Of a stretch of 47,739 nt of DNA, positions 1-7,358 are shown one piece after another. The position numbers were made by a program, and so were the translations under genes. Positions within the stretch are counted from its first letter, which is position 1, and every line of letters begins with the position of its first letter. The notes under the pieces were generated by a model that was not told the origin of the DNA, ran no database searches, and worked only from the letters and a program-made list of their open reading frames with translations. This DNA is from Candidatus Avelusimicrobium vaccinum. GTDB lineage: Bacteria > Elusimicrobiota > Elusimicrobia > Elusimicrobiales > Elusimicrobiaceae. The stretch is taken from contig CADBIY010000009.1 in NCBI GenBank assembly GCA_902794895.1, forward strand, positions 1 through 47,739. The letters are read 5' to 3'.

Positions 1-51
1 ATTGTTTCTATATCGTTAAAAACGGGAATCAATTCCGGGTATGTTGCTAAA

Positions 52-60
52 TTATCCACA
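52..60 (+). promoter_or_regulatory. DnaA box-like 9-mer
   Basis: TTATCCACA is identical to the consensus DnaA box and lies at the edge of the AT-rich stretch, about 5 kb from parAB and the parS-like sites. A perfect 9-mer is expected by chance about 0.4 times in a window this size counting both strands, so one copy alone is weak evidence for an origin. Confidence 0.3.
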
Positions 61-128
61 AAAATCCACCTGATATTAATTTACTATATCATACTACTTA
101 TTTAAAATGCAGGTCAACTAAAAAAATC

Positions 129-159
129 TAAAAATGCGTTTAAATGATTAAAAATGCGT
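129..159. repeat. Two 11-bp direct repeats, 20-bp period
   Basis: TAAAAATGCGT occurs at 129-139 and 149-159, spaced by about two helical turns, upstream of the tpx operon. The arrangement would suit a tandem operator for an oxidative-stress regulator or an origin iteron. No regulator gene is adjacent. Confidence 0.4.
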
Positions 160-367
160 AAATTTTGTTATTTTTAAATTTTTGGCTATTTTGATATTAA
201 AATCATAAATAAACTTTATTTTGGTTAATTTTAACTAATCAAATCAAAATTTACAGAATTAATTATATTTTATACTTGATTTCATACATAATTTTTAAAA
301 GAATAAAAAAGACCTATTAAGATAAAATTTTATATACTTTCTTCATACTATATTTAAGAGGTACAAA

Positions 368-874
368 ATGGCTCAACCAATTCAAATGAACGGCCTTCCG
401 GTGGTAATTCATGGAAAAACCTTAAAAATAGGGGATAAAGCACCCGATTTTAAATTAGTAGGTAATTCTTTAGAATTAATTCAAAAAAAAGATTTTGAAG
501 GAAAAATTCTGATTCTTTCTTGTGTGCCGTCGGTAGATACTCCGGTATGTGATGTGGAAACACGCCGTTTTAATGTATTAGCCGGTAAATTGTCCGACCA
601 AGTACGTATTGTAACAGTCAGTAAAGATCTTCCTTTTGCTCAAGCACGTTGGTGTGCTGCGGCCGGGATTCAACAAGTGTTAACGGCTTCCGATTACCGA
701 AATTTCGGTTTTGCAACCGATTATGGGGTATTATTAGAAGATTTAGGGCTATTAACCCGTGCTGTATTCATTATTGATAAAGAAGGAATAATCCGGTATA
801 TACAATTTGTACCGGAAATATCTCACGAACCTAATTATGACGAGATTTTAGCAGAAATAAAAAAATTATTATAG
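368..874 (+). CDS. tpx: Thiol peroxidase (Tpx)
   Basis: Atypical 2-Cys peroxiredoxin that reduces hydrogen peroxide and alkyl hydroperoxides in the cytoplasm using thioredoxin. The 168-residue length is normal for Tpx. The peroxidatic cysteine is C61 in SVDTPVCDVETRRFN and the resolving cysteine is C96 in ARWCAAAG, the spacing typical of Tpx rather than AhpC or Bcp. ATG at 368 is preceded by AAGAGG (356-361). It is the first gene of a five-gene run in the same direction (gap 12 bp to the next), so it is probably co-transcribed with the superoxide reductase and flavodiiron genes. No frameshift is seen. Confidence 0.95.
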   Translation: MAQPIQMNGLPVVIHGKTLKIGDKAPDFKLVGNSLELIQKKDFEGKILILSCVPSVDTPVCDVETRRFNVLAGKLSDQVRIVTVSKDLPFAQARWCAAAGIQQVLTASDYRNFGFATDYGVLLEDLGLLTRAVFIIDKEGIIRYIQFVPEISHEPNYDEILAEIKKLL

Positions 875-886
875 GGGGAATGATAT

Positions 887-1270
887 ATGTCTAAATTACA
901 CGAAATTTATACTTGTTCCGTTTGTGGTAACCGTGTAGAAGTAGTCCATGAGGGGGCCGGCCAACTGGTTTGTTGCGGACAGCCTATGAAATTACAGATA
1001 GCCGGTACTTCTGACGGTGCAGCCGAAAAACATGTTCCGGTTATTGAAAAAGTAACCGGCGGATACCGTGTGCAGGTAGGAAGCGTAGAACATCCGTCAA
1101 CAGAAGCCCATTATATTGAATGGATTGAATTAATCTGCCCATGCGGTAAAGTACAGCGGAAATATTTAAAACCCGGCGATAAACCGGAAGCATTTTTTGC
1201 GACGGATGCTGAAAAAGTAACCGTTCGTGAATATTGTAATTTACACGGTTTGTGGCAAGCCGAAAATTAG
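887..1270 (+). CDS. dfx: Desulfoferrodoxin (2Fe superoxide reductase)
   Basis: Reduces superoxide to hydrogen peroxide without releasing oxygen, a hallmark defence of anaerobes; electrons usually come from rubredoxin. The protein has 127 residues with an N-terminal desulforedoxin domain (FeCys4 centre from C10, C13, C29, C30) and a C-terminal catalytic neelaredoxin domain whose ligands are visible: H49, H69, H75, C117 and H120 (CNLHGLW). So it is the two-centre class. The GGGGGAATGAT just before the ATG supplies a ribosome site. The peroxide it makes would be removed by the upstream Tpx, and a rubredoxin donor is encoded three genes downstream. Confidence 0.95.
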   Translation: MSKLHEIYTCSVCGNRVEVVHEGAGQLVCCGQPMKLQIAGTSDGAAEKHVPVIEKVTGGYRVQVGSVEHPSTEAHYIEWIELICPCGKVQRKYLKPGDKPEAFFATDAEKVTVREYCNLHGLWQAEN

Positions 1271-1296
1271 TTATTATCAAAGAGGAAATATAAGTT

Positions 1297-2490
1297 ATGC
1301 AAGCAGTTAAAGTATCGGAAAAAGTCTATTGGGTAGGTGCAATTGATTGGAATATACGCGATTTTCATGGTTATTCCACAAAACGTGGTACCACGTATAA
1401 CGCGTTTTTAATTTTAACAGATAAAATTACACTCATTGATACGGTAAAAAAAGAATTTTATCCGGAAATGATGGAACGTATTTCCAGTGTGATTGATCCT
1501 AAAAAAATAGAAATTATTATTTCTAATCACTCCGAATTAGACCATTCCGGTGCATTACCGCAAACAGTTGCTGCCGTGGAACCGGCGGAAGTATATGTTT
1601 CTGCGATGGGACTAAAGAATTTAACGGGTCATTTTCACCGGGATTTAAAATTAAAGGTAGTTAAAACCGGGGACAAAATTGATATTGGCGGAGATACTAT
1701 TTCTTTCGTTGAAGCCCGTATGTTGCATTGGCCGGATAGTATGTTTTCTTATTTAGAAAAAGAAAATATTTTATTTAGCAATGATGTTTTTGGTATGCAC
1801 TATGCCACCAATCGACTGTTTGATGATGAAAATGATGAACGTATTTGGCTGACTCAAGCGGAAAAATATTACGCTAATATTGTGTTACCGTATAGTGATA
1901 TTGTGTTGCGATTCTTAGAGCAAGTGAAAAAAATGGGTTTATCGCCGAAAATTATTGCGCCGGACCATGGGTTTTTATGGCGGAAGGATCCTTCAAAAAT
2001 CGTACAACTGTATGCAAAATGGGCTGCGCAAGCACCTAAAAATAAAGCGGTGGTTGTATACGACACAATGTGGGGAAGCACGGAACAAATGGCACGTCAA
2101 ATTGCAGACGGTCTGCGTGCCGGAGGAAGCGAAGTAAAAGTGCTTTCTATGCATAGCAACGACCGTAGCAAAGTGGCATTAGAATTATTAGATTCCTCTG
2201 CTCTTGTGATTGGATCCCCTGTGTTAAACAGTCAAATTTTCCCGTCGATGGCAGATGTTCTGTGTTACTTAAAAGGATTACGCAAAAAAGGCCTTATCGG
2301 GGCGGCGTTTGGATCTTTTGGTTGGAACGGATCTCCTATCGATAGTTTGACGAAAACATTGGAAGAAATGGGCGCAGAAGTTATTTGCCCGGCGGTCAAA
2401 AGTCCTTTTGTACCCGATGAAAATAATAAAAAAGAATGTTTTGAATTAGGTCAACAAATCAGCAAAAAACTGAGTGAAAAAATAAAATGA
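1297..2490 (+). CDS. fprA: Flavodiiron protein (rubredoxin:oxygen oxidoreductase, FprA/Roo type)
   Basis: Reduces oxygen to water (or nitric oxide to nitrous oxide) with electrons from rubredoxin. The 397 residues comprise an N-terminal metallo-beta-lactamase-like diiron domain (ligands H78, E80, D82 in NHSELDH, then H144, D163 and H224) and a C-terminal flavodoxin domain from about residue 252 (VVVYDTMWGSTEQMA, the FMN phosphate loop). Length matches two-domain FDPs with no fused rubredoxin, consistent with a separate rubredoxin gene downstream. It has AGAGGA before its ATG and overlaps the next gene by 4 bp (ATGA). Substrate preference between O2 and NO cannot be read from the sequence. Confidence 0.95.
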   Translation: MQAVKVSEKVYWVGAIDWNIRDFHGYSTKRGTTYNAFLILTDKITLIDTVKKEFYPEMMERISSVIDPKKIEIIISNHSELDHSGALPQTVAAVEPAEVYVSAMGLKNLTGHFHRDLKLKVVKTGDKIDIGGDTISFVEARMLHWPDSMFSYLEKENILFSNDVFGMHYATNRLFDDENDERIWLTQAEKYYANIVLPYSDIVLRFLEQVKKMGLSPKIIAPDHGFLWRKDPSKIVQLYAKWAAQAPKNKAVVVYDTMWGSTEQMARQIADGLRAGGSEVKVLSMHSNDRSKVALELLDSSALVIGSPVLNSQIFPSMADVLCYLKGLRKKGLIGAAFGSFGWNGSPIDSLTKTLEEMGAEVICPAVKSPFVPDENNKKECFELGQQISKKLSEKIK

Positions 2491-3002
2491 CGACGGAAGA
2501 ATTAAATCAAGGCTTGGGGTATATTACATACGGTTTGTATATTGTAACGACAAAGTATGAACATCAATATAACGGAATGATTGTAAACACTGTTTTGCAG
2601 GTTACAGCACAGCCGGCACAGGTTGCTATTTCCGTTAATAAATTATGTTTAACCCATGAATTGATTCTAAAAAGCCGTGTGTTTGCGGCCATGCCTTTAG
2701 ACGAAACAGCCACACTCCCGTTTATTGGAACTTTTGGTTTTCGGACCGGGCGTACTTTTAACAAATTTGAAAAAATACCTTTTGAACAGGGTTTTTTAGG
2801 GTGTCCGATAGTGAAGCAACATACGCTGTCGTATTTAGAAGTGAAGGTAAATAAAACCGTTGATGTTGGGACGCATACTCTTTTTATTGGGGAAGTAAAA
2901 AATGTTGGTATAATTAATCCCGGCGCACGTGCAATGACGTATGAATATTATCATCACGTGATTAAAGGAAAGACGCCGGCAGGTGCCACACATGCATCTT
3001 AA
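2487..3002 (+). CDS. Flavin reductase-like FMN-binding protein (Hrb-type flavin domain)
   Basis: A 171-residue protein of the flavin reductase (split-barrel FMN-binding) family, resembling the N-terminal half of high-molecular-weight rubredoxin (Hrb), the NAD(P)H-dependent electron donor to flavodiiron proteins in acetogens. Recognisable features are [15 protein letters not shown] at the N-terminus and the [11 protein letters not shown] strand near residue 130. Hrb normally carries a C-terminal rubredoxin; here the protein stops and a free rubredoxin follows 23 bp later, so the Hrb function looks split. Translation is coupled to fprA through the ATGA overlap. The electron-transfer role is inferred from family and context. 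Confidence 0.82.
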   Translation: MTTEELNQGLGYITYGLYIVTTKYEHQYNGMIVNTVLQVTAQPAQVAISVNKLCLTHELILKSRVFAAMPLDETATLPFIGTFGFRTGRTFNKFEKIPFEQGFLGCPIVKQHTLSYLEVKVNKTVDVGTHTLFIGEVKNVGIINPGARAMTYEYYHHVIKGKTPAGATHAS

Positions 3003-3025
3003 AATTTATCAGTGAGGAAAATAAT

Positions 3026-3187
3026 ATGGTAAAGTATGTTTGTGAAATTTGCGGATATGTGTATGATCCGGCAGTAGGGGATCCGGACAACGGAATTCCG
3101 GCCAATACGGCATGGGAGAATGTAAAAGAGGACTGGGTATGCCCGGTTTGTGGGGTAGGAAAGGACCAGTTTAAGCCGGAAAATTAA
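3026..3187 (+). CDS. rub: Rubredoxin
   Basis: A 53-residue protein, the standard rubredoxin size. Two CxxC-G knuckles give the FeCys4 site: [12 protein letters not shown] (C6, C9) and [13 protein letters not shown] (C39, C42), with the conserved aromatic and acidic residues between them. ATG at 3026 follows GAGGA (3014-3018). It is the likely small electron carrier for the superoxide reductase and flavodiiron protein encoded upstream, and it is the last gene of the operon, followed by a terminator. Confidence 0.96.
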   Translation: MVKYVCEICGYVYDPAVGDPDNGIPANTAWENVKEDWVCPVCGVGKDQFKPEN

Positions 3188-3241
3188 ATTTTGGGCCAAT
3201 TTTTAAAAAAATGCTTAAAATTTAATGATTTTTTTATAAAT

Positions 3242-3271
3242 AAACGGGTCTGTGCTATGGCCCGTTTTTTT
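3242..3271 (+). terminator. Rho-independent terminator of the oxidative-stress operon
   Basis: AAACGGG (3242-3248) pairs with CCCGTTT (3261-3267) around a 12-nt loop and is followed by more T residues. It lies 55 bp after the rubredoxin stop codon. Confidence 0.8.
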
Positions 3272-3284
3272 AAGTAAAAAATTT

Positions 3285-3315
3285 TTGTGTTTTCTATAGA
3301 CGTATATAATATAAT
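3285..3315 (+). promoter_or_regulatory. Promoter of the glycosyltransferase gene, possibly leaderless
   Basis: A TATAAT at 3310-3315 ends seven bases before the ATG at 3323, with TTGTGT at 3285-3290 (19-bp spacer). A second TATAAT at 3305-3310 overlaps it. There is no Shine-Dalgarno sequence, so transcription may start at or next to the start codon. Confidence 0.5.
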
Positions 3316-3322
3316 TTAACAT

Positions 3323-4444
3323 ATGAAGATTCTTTATATTACTACTTCCACTGAAATGGGGGGTGCTGAAAAAGTATTGGAGAGATTAGCCTTACAAACG
3401 GCTGTCAATCATTGTGTTCAAATTATTAGTTTGCGGCCGATTGGGGAAATTGGTGCGATTTTACAGCAAAAAGGCATAGAAGTTAAATCACTCAATCTTA
3501 AAAAAGTCTCTTGGCCTGGAAAGATAATTAAGAATCTTCAACATAGCATAAATGCATTTCAACCGGATTTGATTCATGCATTTTTATACTGGGGGATAGA
3601 AAGTGCGCGTTTAGCGTGTATGGGAAAAAACTTCCCGTTAATTTGTACCCCCCATTTTGATTTTTCAAAACGAAAATTTTATCAAAAAATACTAGATTTT
3701 TTATTGAAAGACAAAGATCAATTAACGATTGCTGAATCGGTATCTACTGCCAATTATTTAATTAAAACACTAAAATATAACAAAAATAAAGTTTATTTAC
3801 TGCCCAATCAAGTTGCTTCTTCCGCATTCTATCCGGATAAACAATTAAGAAAACAAATGCGTCGTGCTCATCATTATCATGAAAATGATCTTGTTATTAT
3901 GCAGGTTAGTCGTTTAGAACCGATAAAAAATCCGTTAGTACTACTAAAAGCTTTTCGTAATTTAGTACGCAATTGTCCGCAAGCACGTCTTGTTTATGTA
4001 GGGGAAGGAAGCGAGCGTACAAAGATAGAAAATTTTATACAAGAATGTAAATTAGAAAACTTTGTTAAATTAGTTGGTATGCAAGAAAATATTAATGCTT
4101 GGCTGAATATGGCTGATATTTTTGTTCTACCTTCCCTGGAGGAAAGTCTTCCTTTGGCCTTATTGGAAGCTATGCGAGTGGGATTGCCTTGTATTGTTAG
4201 CCATGCAGGGGATATGCCTTTATGGGTGTCTCATGGAGAGAATGGTTTTGTGTTTAATCCACAGGATATCACGATTCTAAGTTGTTTTTTAACAGAATTG
4301 TGTTTGCAACCGGATATTCGTCGTACACAGGGAGAAAAATCCCTTAAAAAAATGCATAGCCAACAAGATACTTTTCCACAATATCAACAACTTTATAACA
4401 AAATTCAAAACGGAGAGTTTTCACGTGAAAACACAAAGTGTTAA
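3323..4444 (+). CDS. GT4-family glycosyltransferase
   Basis: A 373-residue GT-B fold glycosyltransferase of CAZy family 4, likely transferring a nucleotide-activated sugar onto a cell-surface glycan or lipid carrier. The N-terminal Rossmann half starts ILYITTSTEMGGAEKVLERL; the C-terminal donor half has VSRLEPIKNPLVLLKAF and the EX7E-type signature in EESLPLALLEAM (about residues 273-285). No signal peptide; cytoplasmic or membrane-associated. It is not in a polysaccharide cluster, so acceptor and sugar are unknown. The last codons contain a full parS-like palindrome (4417-4432), so the C-terminus NGEFSREN is partly dictated by a DNA-binding site. Confidence 0.85.
   Translation: MKILYITTSTEMGGAEKVLERLALQTAVNHCVQIISLRPIGEIGAILQQKGIEVKSLNLKKVSWPGKIIKNLQHSINAFQPDLIHAFLYWGIESARLACMGKNFPLICTPHFDFSKRKFYQKILDFLLKDKDQLTIAESVSTANYLIKTLKYNKNKVYLLPNQVASSAFYPDKQLRKQMRRAHHYHENDLVIMQVSRLEPIKNPLVLLKAFRNLVRNCPQARLVYVGEGSERTKIENFIQECKLENFVKLVGMQENINAWLNMADIFVLPSLEESLPLALLEAMRVGLPCIVSHAGDMPLWVSHGENGFVFNPQDITILSCFLTELCLQPDIRRTQGEKSLKKMHSQQDTFPQYQQLYNKIQNGEFSRENTKC
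4417..4432. promoter_or_regulatory. parS-like palindrome, copy 1
   Basis: GTTTTCACGTGAAAAC, a perfect 16-bp palindrome lying inside the 3' end of the glycosyltransferase gene. Its central 12 bp (TTTCACGTGAAA) match the bacterial parS consensus; only the two outer bases on each side differ. Copy 2 starts exactly 42 bp downstream. Confidence 0.8.
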
Positions 4445-4458
4445 AATTGCGGTATCAT

Positions 4459-4474
4459 GTTTTCACGTGAAAAC
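4459..4474. promoter_or_regulatory. parS-like palindrome, copy 2
   Basis: Same 16-bp palindrome as copy 1, placed between the glycosyltransferase stop and the AAGGAG ribosome site of lepB. ParB bound here could influence lepB expression. Confidence 0.8.
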
Positions 4475-4489
4475 TGTTAAGGAGAATAT

Positions 4490-5458
4490 ATGGAACAACG
4501 TTTATTTATAGTAGCTGTTATTATGTATCTATTTTCTATTTTATCACGAAAATGGGAGAAACAAGGTTTTTTGTCTGGTGCAAAATCTTTTGCAAAATGG
4601 CATAGTGTTTATTTGGTGTGTATTTTGCTTTGTGCCCTTTACTTGTATTTGTTTGTGGCAGGGGGCGGCGGAGGCGAAGTTTTTGCTTGGAAAAAATTTA
4701 TTATAGGAGGTTTGCTGATTTTTGGTTTTAGCCTTTTCCGTTATTTTAAAGTGCTAAAAGCGGATGAGGAAAAACGCTCGCTATTAAAAAAATCGGCTTT
4801 TGATTGGTGTAATACGGTTTATTTTTCCGGTTTTGCGGCTTCCATTATTATGTTTTTCTTTATACAGGCATTTAAAATTCCTTCTGCCTCTATGCGGGAT
4901 ACTTTTTTGGAAGGTGATCATTTATTTGTAAATAAAGCCGTTTATGGGTTTCGTCTTCCCTTCACAAAAAACTTTTTTGGGGCCTTTAAAACGATACAAC
5001 CGGAAGATATTATTATTTTCCAATTTCCTGCTAAAGACCGTACGCAAGAAAATTGCGGCGGAAGCCAATATGGGCGCGATTTTGTAAAAAGGGTCATTGC
5101 TTTACCCGGAGATACGGTTGAAGTCAAAGATTCTAAAGCCTACGTAAATGGACAATTGGTAGGACCTTACCCTTATGAAAAATATGAAGAAATAGAAAGA
5201 TTTCATTATGAGGAGGAACTTCCTTCGGATTTGTATCAACAACTTTGGCAAGAACATAAGTTGGATTCTTTTTATGGGATGTATTTGAGAGACCAGTTCG
5301 GACCGGTGGTAGTACCGGAAAATACGTATTTTGTTATGGGGGATAATCGTGATAATTCCTGCGATTCCCGCTTTTGGGGCCCTGTCCCGCGCGAGAATAT
5401 TAAAGGCAAAGCATGGTTTATACATTGGCCGTTAAAGCGCGCACGTATTATAGATTAG
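4490..5458 (+). CDS. lepB: Signal peptidase I
   Basis: Membrane-bound S26 serine peptidase that removes Sec and Tat signal peptides on the outer face of the inner membrane. At 322 residues it is long for the family. Membrane segments are visible near residues 5-19, 38-57, 68-82 and 110-126, followed by the catalytic box IPSASMRDTFLEGDHLF (nucleophile S134), the general-base box DFVKRVIALPGDTV (K200) and box E MGDNRDNSCDSRFWGPV. AAGGAG sits 5 bp before the ATG. The gene is bracketed by parS-like sites, and copy 3 overlaps its stop codon; parA follows 72 bp later. Confidence 0.95.
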   Translation: MEQRLFIVAVIMYLFSILSRKWEKQGFLSGAKSFAKWHSVYLVCILLCALYLYLFVAGGGGGEVFAWKKFIIGGLLIFGFSLFRYFKVLKADEEKRSLLKKSAFDWCNTVYFSGFAASIIMFFFIQAFKIPSASMRDTFLEGDHLFVNKAVYGFRLPFTKNFFGAFKTIQPEDIIIFQFPAKDRTQENCGGSQYGRDFVKRVIALPGDTVEVKDSKAYVNGQLVGPYPYEKYEEIERFHYEEELPSDLYQQLWQEHKLDSFYGMYLRDQFGPVVVPENTYFVMGDNRDNSCDSRFWGPVPRENIKGKAWFIHWPLKRARIID

Positions 5459-5473
5459 TTTTCACGTGAAAAC
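5458..5473. promoter_or_regulatory. parS-like palindrome, copy 3
   Basis: Third identical GTTTTCACGTGAAAAC. Its first base is the last base of the lepB stop codon, and it ends 57 bp before the parA start, inside the parAB promoter region. ParB binding here could give autoregulation. Confidence 0.8.
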
Positions 5474-5530
5474 TATTGATTTTTATCATTAATTTATGTT
5501 TAATATATCTATATACTTGTTGGAGGAATT

Positions 5531-6364
5531 ATGGCAGAAATTGTCGTAGTGGCAAATCAAAAAGGCGGTGTCGGTAAGACAACAACTTCTATTAATTTAG
5601 CATATGCGTTGGCTTGTTTAGACCAAGAAGTTTTATTAGTTGATTTTGATCCGCAAGGTAATGCCGGATCCGGTTTGGGTGTAAATGTAGCGGATGGGGA
5701 TAAATCGGTTTATCATTTTTTGACAAAAACGGCCCCTTTTGAACAAGTGGTCCGGCAAACTTCCAGCGAAATGCTAGAAGTTCTTCCGGCTTGTAAGCAT
5801 TTGGCAGGGGCAGAAGTGGAACTGGTTAATGTACGTGGCCGTGAAAATATGTTAAAAGATGCGCTCGCACCGATAAAAAAAATGTACAAATACATTATTA
5901 TTGATTGTCCGCCTTCTTTGGGGTTGCTTACCTTAAATGCGCTCATGGCAGCCGACAGCGTAATAACGCCTGTTCAATGTGAATTTTATGCCATGGACGG
6001 GTTGGCCCATTTTATGAGTACGATTGCCAAAATCAAACAATTTCTGCATCCGAAATTACAAATGGACGGCGGGGTACTGACCATGTATGATTCCCGTATG
6101 AATTTATCCAAACAAGTATTTGCGGAAGTGAGCCGTTTTTTTGGAGATAAAGTATATAAAACCCCGATTCCCCGTAATATTCGTTTAGCGGAAGCCCCCA
6201 GTTTTGGGCAATCTATTTTTGATTATGATCCGGCCTGCCGGGGGGCAAATGCCTACATCCAACTTGCCATTGAATTTTTAGTTCGTCGCGGAGCAGATGC
6301 TGCTATGTATCGCGATTTTAAGATGACGGGTGGTGCACCCATTAATTATGATTTTGGAGGCTGA
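5531..6364 (+). CDS. parA: Chromosome-partitioning ATPase ParA (Soj)
   Basis: Deviant-Walker ATPase that binds DNA non-specifically and moves ParB-parS complexes to segregate the chromosome origin. The 277 residues include the P-loop KGGVGKTTTS (11-20, with the signature lysine K11), a Walker A' region VDFDPQGNAGSGL near 39-51 and the Walker B region YIIIDCPPSLG. No N-terminal HTH is present, as in chromosomal Soj. GGAGG precedes the ATG. It is 5 bp from parB and downstream of three parS-like palindromes, so the full ParABS set is local. Confidence 0.96.
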   Translation: MAEIVVVANQKGGVGKTTTSINLAYALACLDQEVLLVDFDPQGNAGSGLGVNVADGDKSVYHFLTKTAPFEQVVRQTSSEMLEVLPACKHLAGAEVELVNVRGRENMLKDALAPIKKMYKYIIIDCPPSLGLLTLNALMAADSVITPVQCEFYAMDGLAHFMSTIAKIKQFLHPKLQMDGGVLTMYDSRMNLSKQVFAEVSRFFGDKVYKTPIPRNIRLAEAPSFGQSIFDYDPACRGANAYIQLAIEFLVRRGADAAMYRDFKMTGGAPINYDFGG

Positions 6365-6369
6365 TTTTT

Positions 6370-7272
6370 ATGACCAGACAAGCATTAGGTAAAGGGTTGG
6401 ATGCTTTAATTAAACAAACCCAAGAAATTTCTCAAATGACGACGGATGAAGTAGTACAAACAGCTCCGCAAACGGGTATTTCCGTTCATAAAATTGAAAT
6501 TAGTAAAATTGTTCCCAACCGTTTTCAGCCGCGCCGTGTATTTGATGAAGAAAAATTACAAGAGTTAGCACAATCTATTAAAGAACACGGCCTTACACAA
6601 CCCATTGTGGTGGTGTATGATGCCGGATTGGATAAATATGAAATTGTCGTCGGAGAACGCCGTTTCCGTGCTACACAATTGGCCGGACTTACAGAAATTG
6701 ATGCGATTGTCCACAAACACTTGGGTGATCAAGAAATGTGTGCATTGGCGCTGATTGAAAATATTCAACGGGAAGATTTAAACCCCATTGAAACAGCGCT
6801 CGGTTACCGCAATTTAATGAGTAAGTTTTCCATTACGCAAAGCAATTTGGCTAATTATTGTGGTAAATCAAAAGCAGCCGTATCCAATGCATTGCGGTTG
6901 TTGGAGTTAGAGCCGGAAATTCAAGAAGCCTTGCAAAACGGAACGATTACCGAAGGGCACGGACGCGCTTTATTGATGGTAACCAATCCCACCCAACGCG
7001 GTATTCTGTTCAAAAAGATGGCCGCAAGTAAAATGTCGGTCCGTCAAGCCGAAAATGCGGCGCGCGCTTTGTTATTCCCGGATAAAAAAGCCAATAAAGG
7101 CGCAAAACCGGCCGAAGTAGTTAGTTTTGAAAGCGATCTGCAATCCGCCCTGGGAACAAAAGTGGAAGTGAAATACGGGCGAAATATGAAAAAAGGAACG
7201 CTGGTCATTCACTATCATTCGCTGGATGAACTGGACAATATTGCCAGCCGCCTTAAAAATAAGATGTTGTAA
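6370..7272 (+). CDS. parB: Chromosome-partitioning protein ParB (Spo0J)
   Basis: CTP-dependent DNA clamp that loads at parS and spreads. The 300 residues start with the typical ALGKGLDALI ParA-interacting tail, then the ParB/Srx CTPase domain with GERRFRATQLAGL (95-107, the CTP-binding arginine patch) and ENIQREDLNPIE (130-141), then the HTH region (about 155-177) that reads parS, and a C-terminal dimerisation domain. It is immediately downstream of parA and is the presumed reader of the GTTTTCACGTGAAAAC sites. Whether its HTH differs from that of canonical ParB needs an alignment. Confidence 0.96.
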   Translation: MTRQALGKGLDALIKQTQEISQMTTDEVVQTAPQTGISVHKIEISKIVPNRFQPRRVFDEEKLQELAQSIKEHGLTQPIVVVYDAGLDKYEIVVGERRFRATQLAGLTEIDAIVHKHLGDQEMCALALIENIQREDLNPIETALGYRNLMSKFSITQSNLANYCGKSKAAVSNALRLLELEPEIQEALQNGTITEGHGRALLMVTNPTQRGILFKKMAASKMSVRQAENAARALLFPDKKANKGAKPAEVVSFESDLQSALGTKVEVKYGRNMKKGTLVIHYHSLDELDNIASRLKNKML

Positions 7273-7300
7273 AAAAGCGCATTTTTGATTTGGTAATGCA

Positions 7301-7338
7301 AAAAGTAAACTGCCACGGGCTCCCGCCCGTGGCAGTTT
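7301..7338 (-). terminator. Strong hairpin between parB and the DegT gene
   Basis: A 14-bp perfect stem (7307-7320 with 7325-7338) around a TCCC loop. On the minus strand it is followed by CTTTTT, so it fits a terminator for the minus-strand DegT gene; on the plus strand it could also stop parB transcripts, although the following T-rich run starts 15 bp later. Confidence 0.75.
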
Positions 7339-7358
7339 GCAAGAGATAAAGACTCTTT

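Larger units (their letters stand above)
1..367. other. AT-rich intergenic region upstream of tpx
   Basis: No gene is visible. I counted 52 G/C among 300 bases at 61-360 (about 83% A+T), far above the rest of the window. It holds one perfect DnaA-box 9-mer at 52-60, an 11-bp direct repeat (129-139 and 149-159) and an imperfect inverted repeat GGGAATCAATTCC near 25-37. It must contain the promoter of the oxidative-stress operon, but I could not pick a convincing -35/-10 pair. An origin-like role is only a possibility. Confidence 0.5.

Noticed and set aside
2953-2964. Fourth parS-like site, CATCACGTGATT, in the flavin reductase gene
   Set aside because: Only the 8-bp TCACGTGA core matches; the outer bases differ from the three identical 16-mers and the frequency fits chance in coding DNA.
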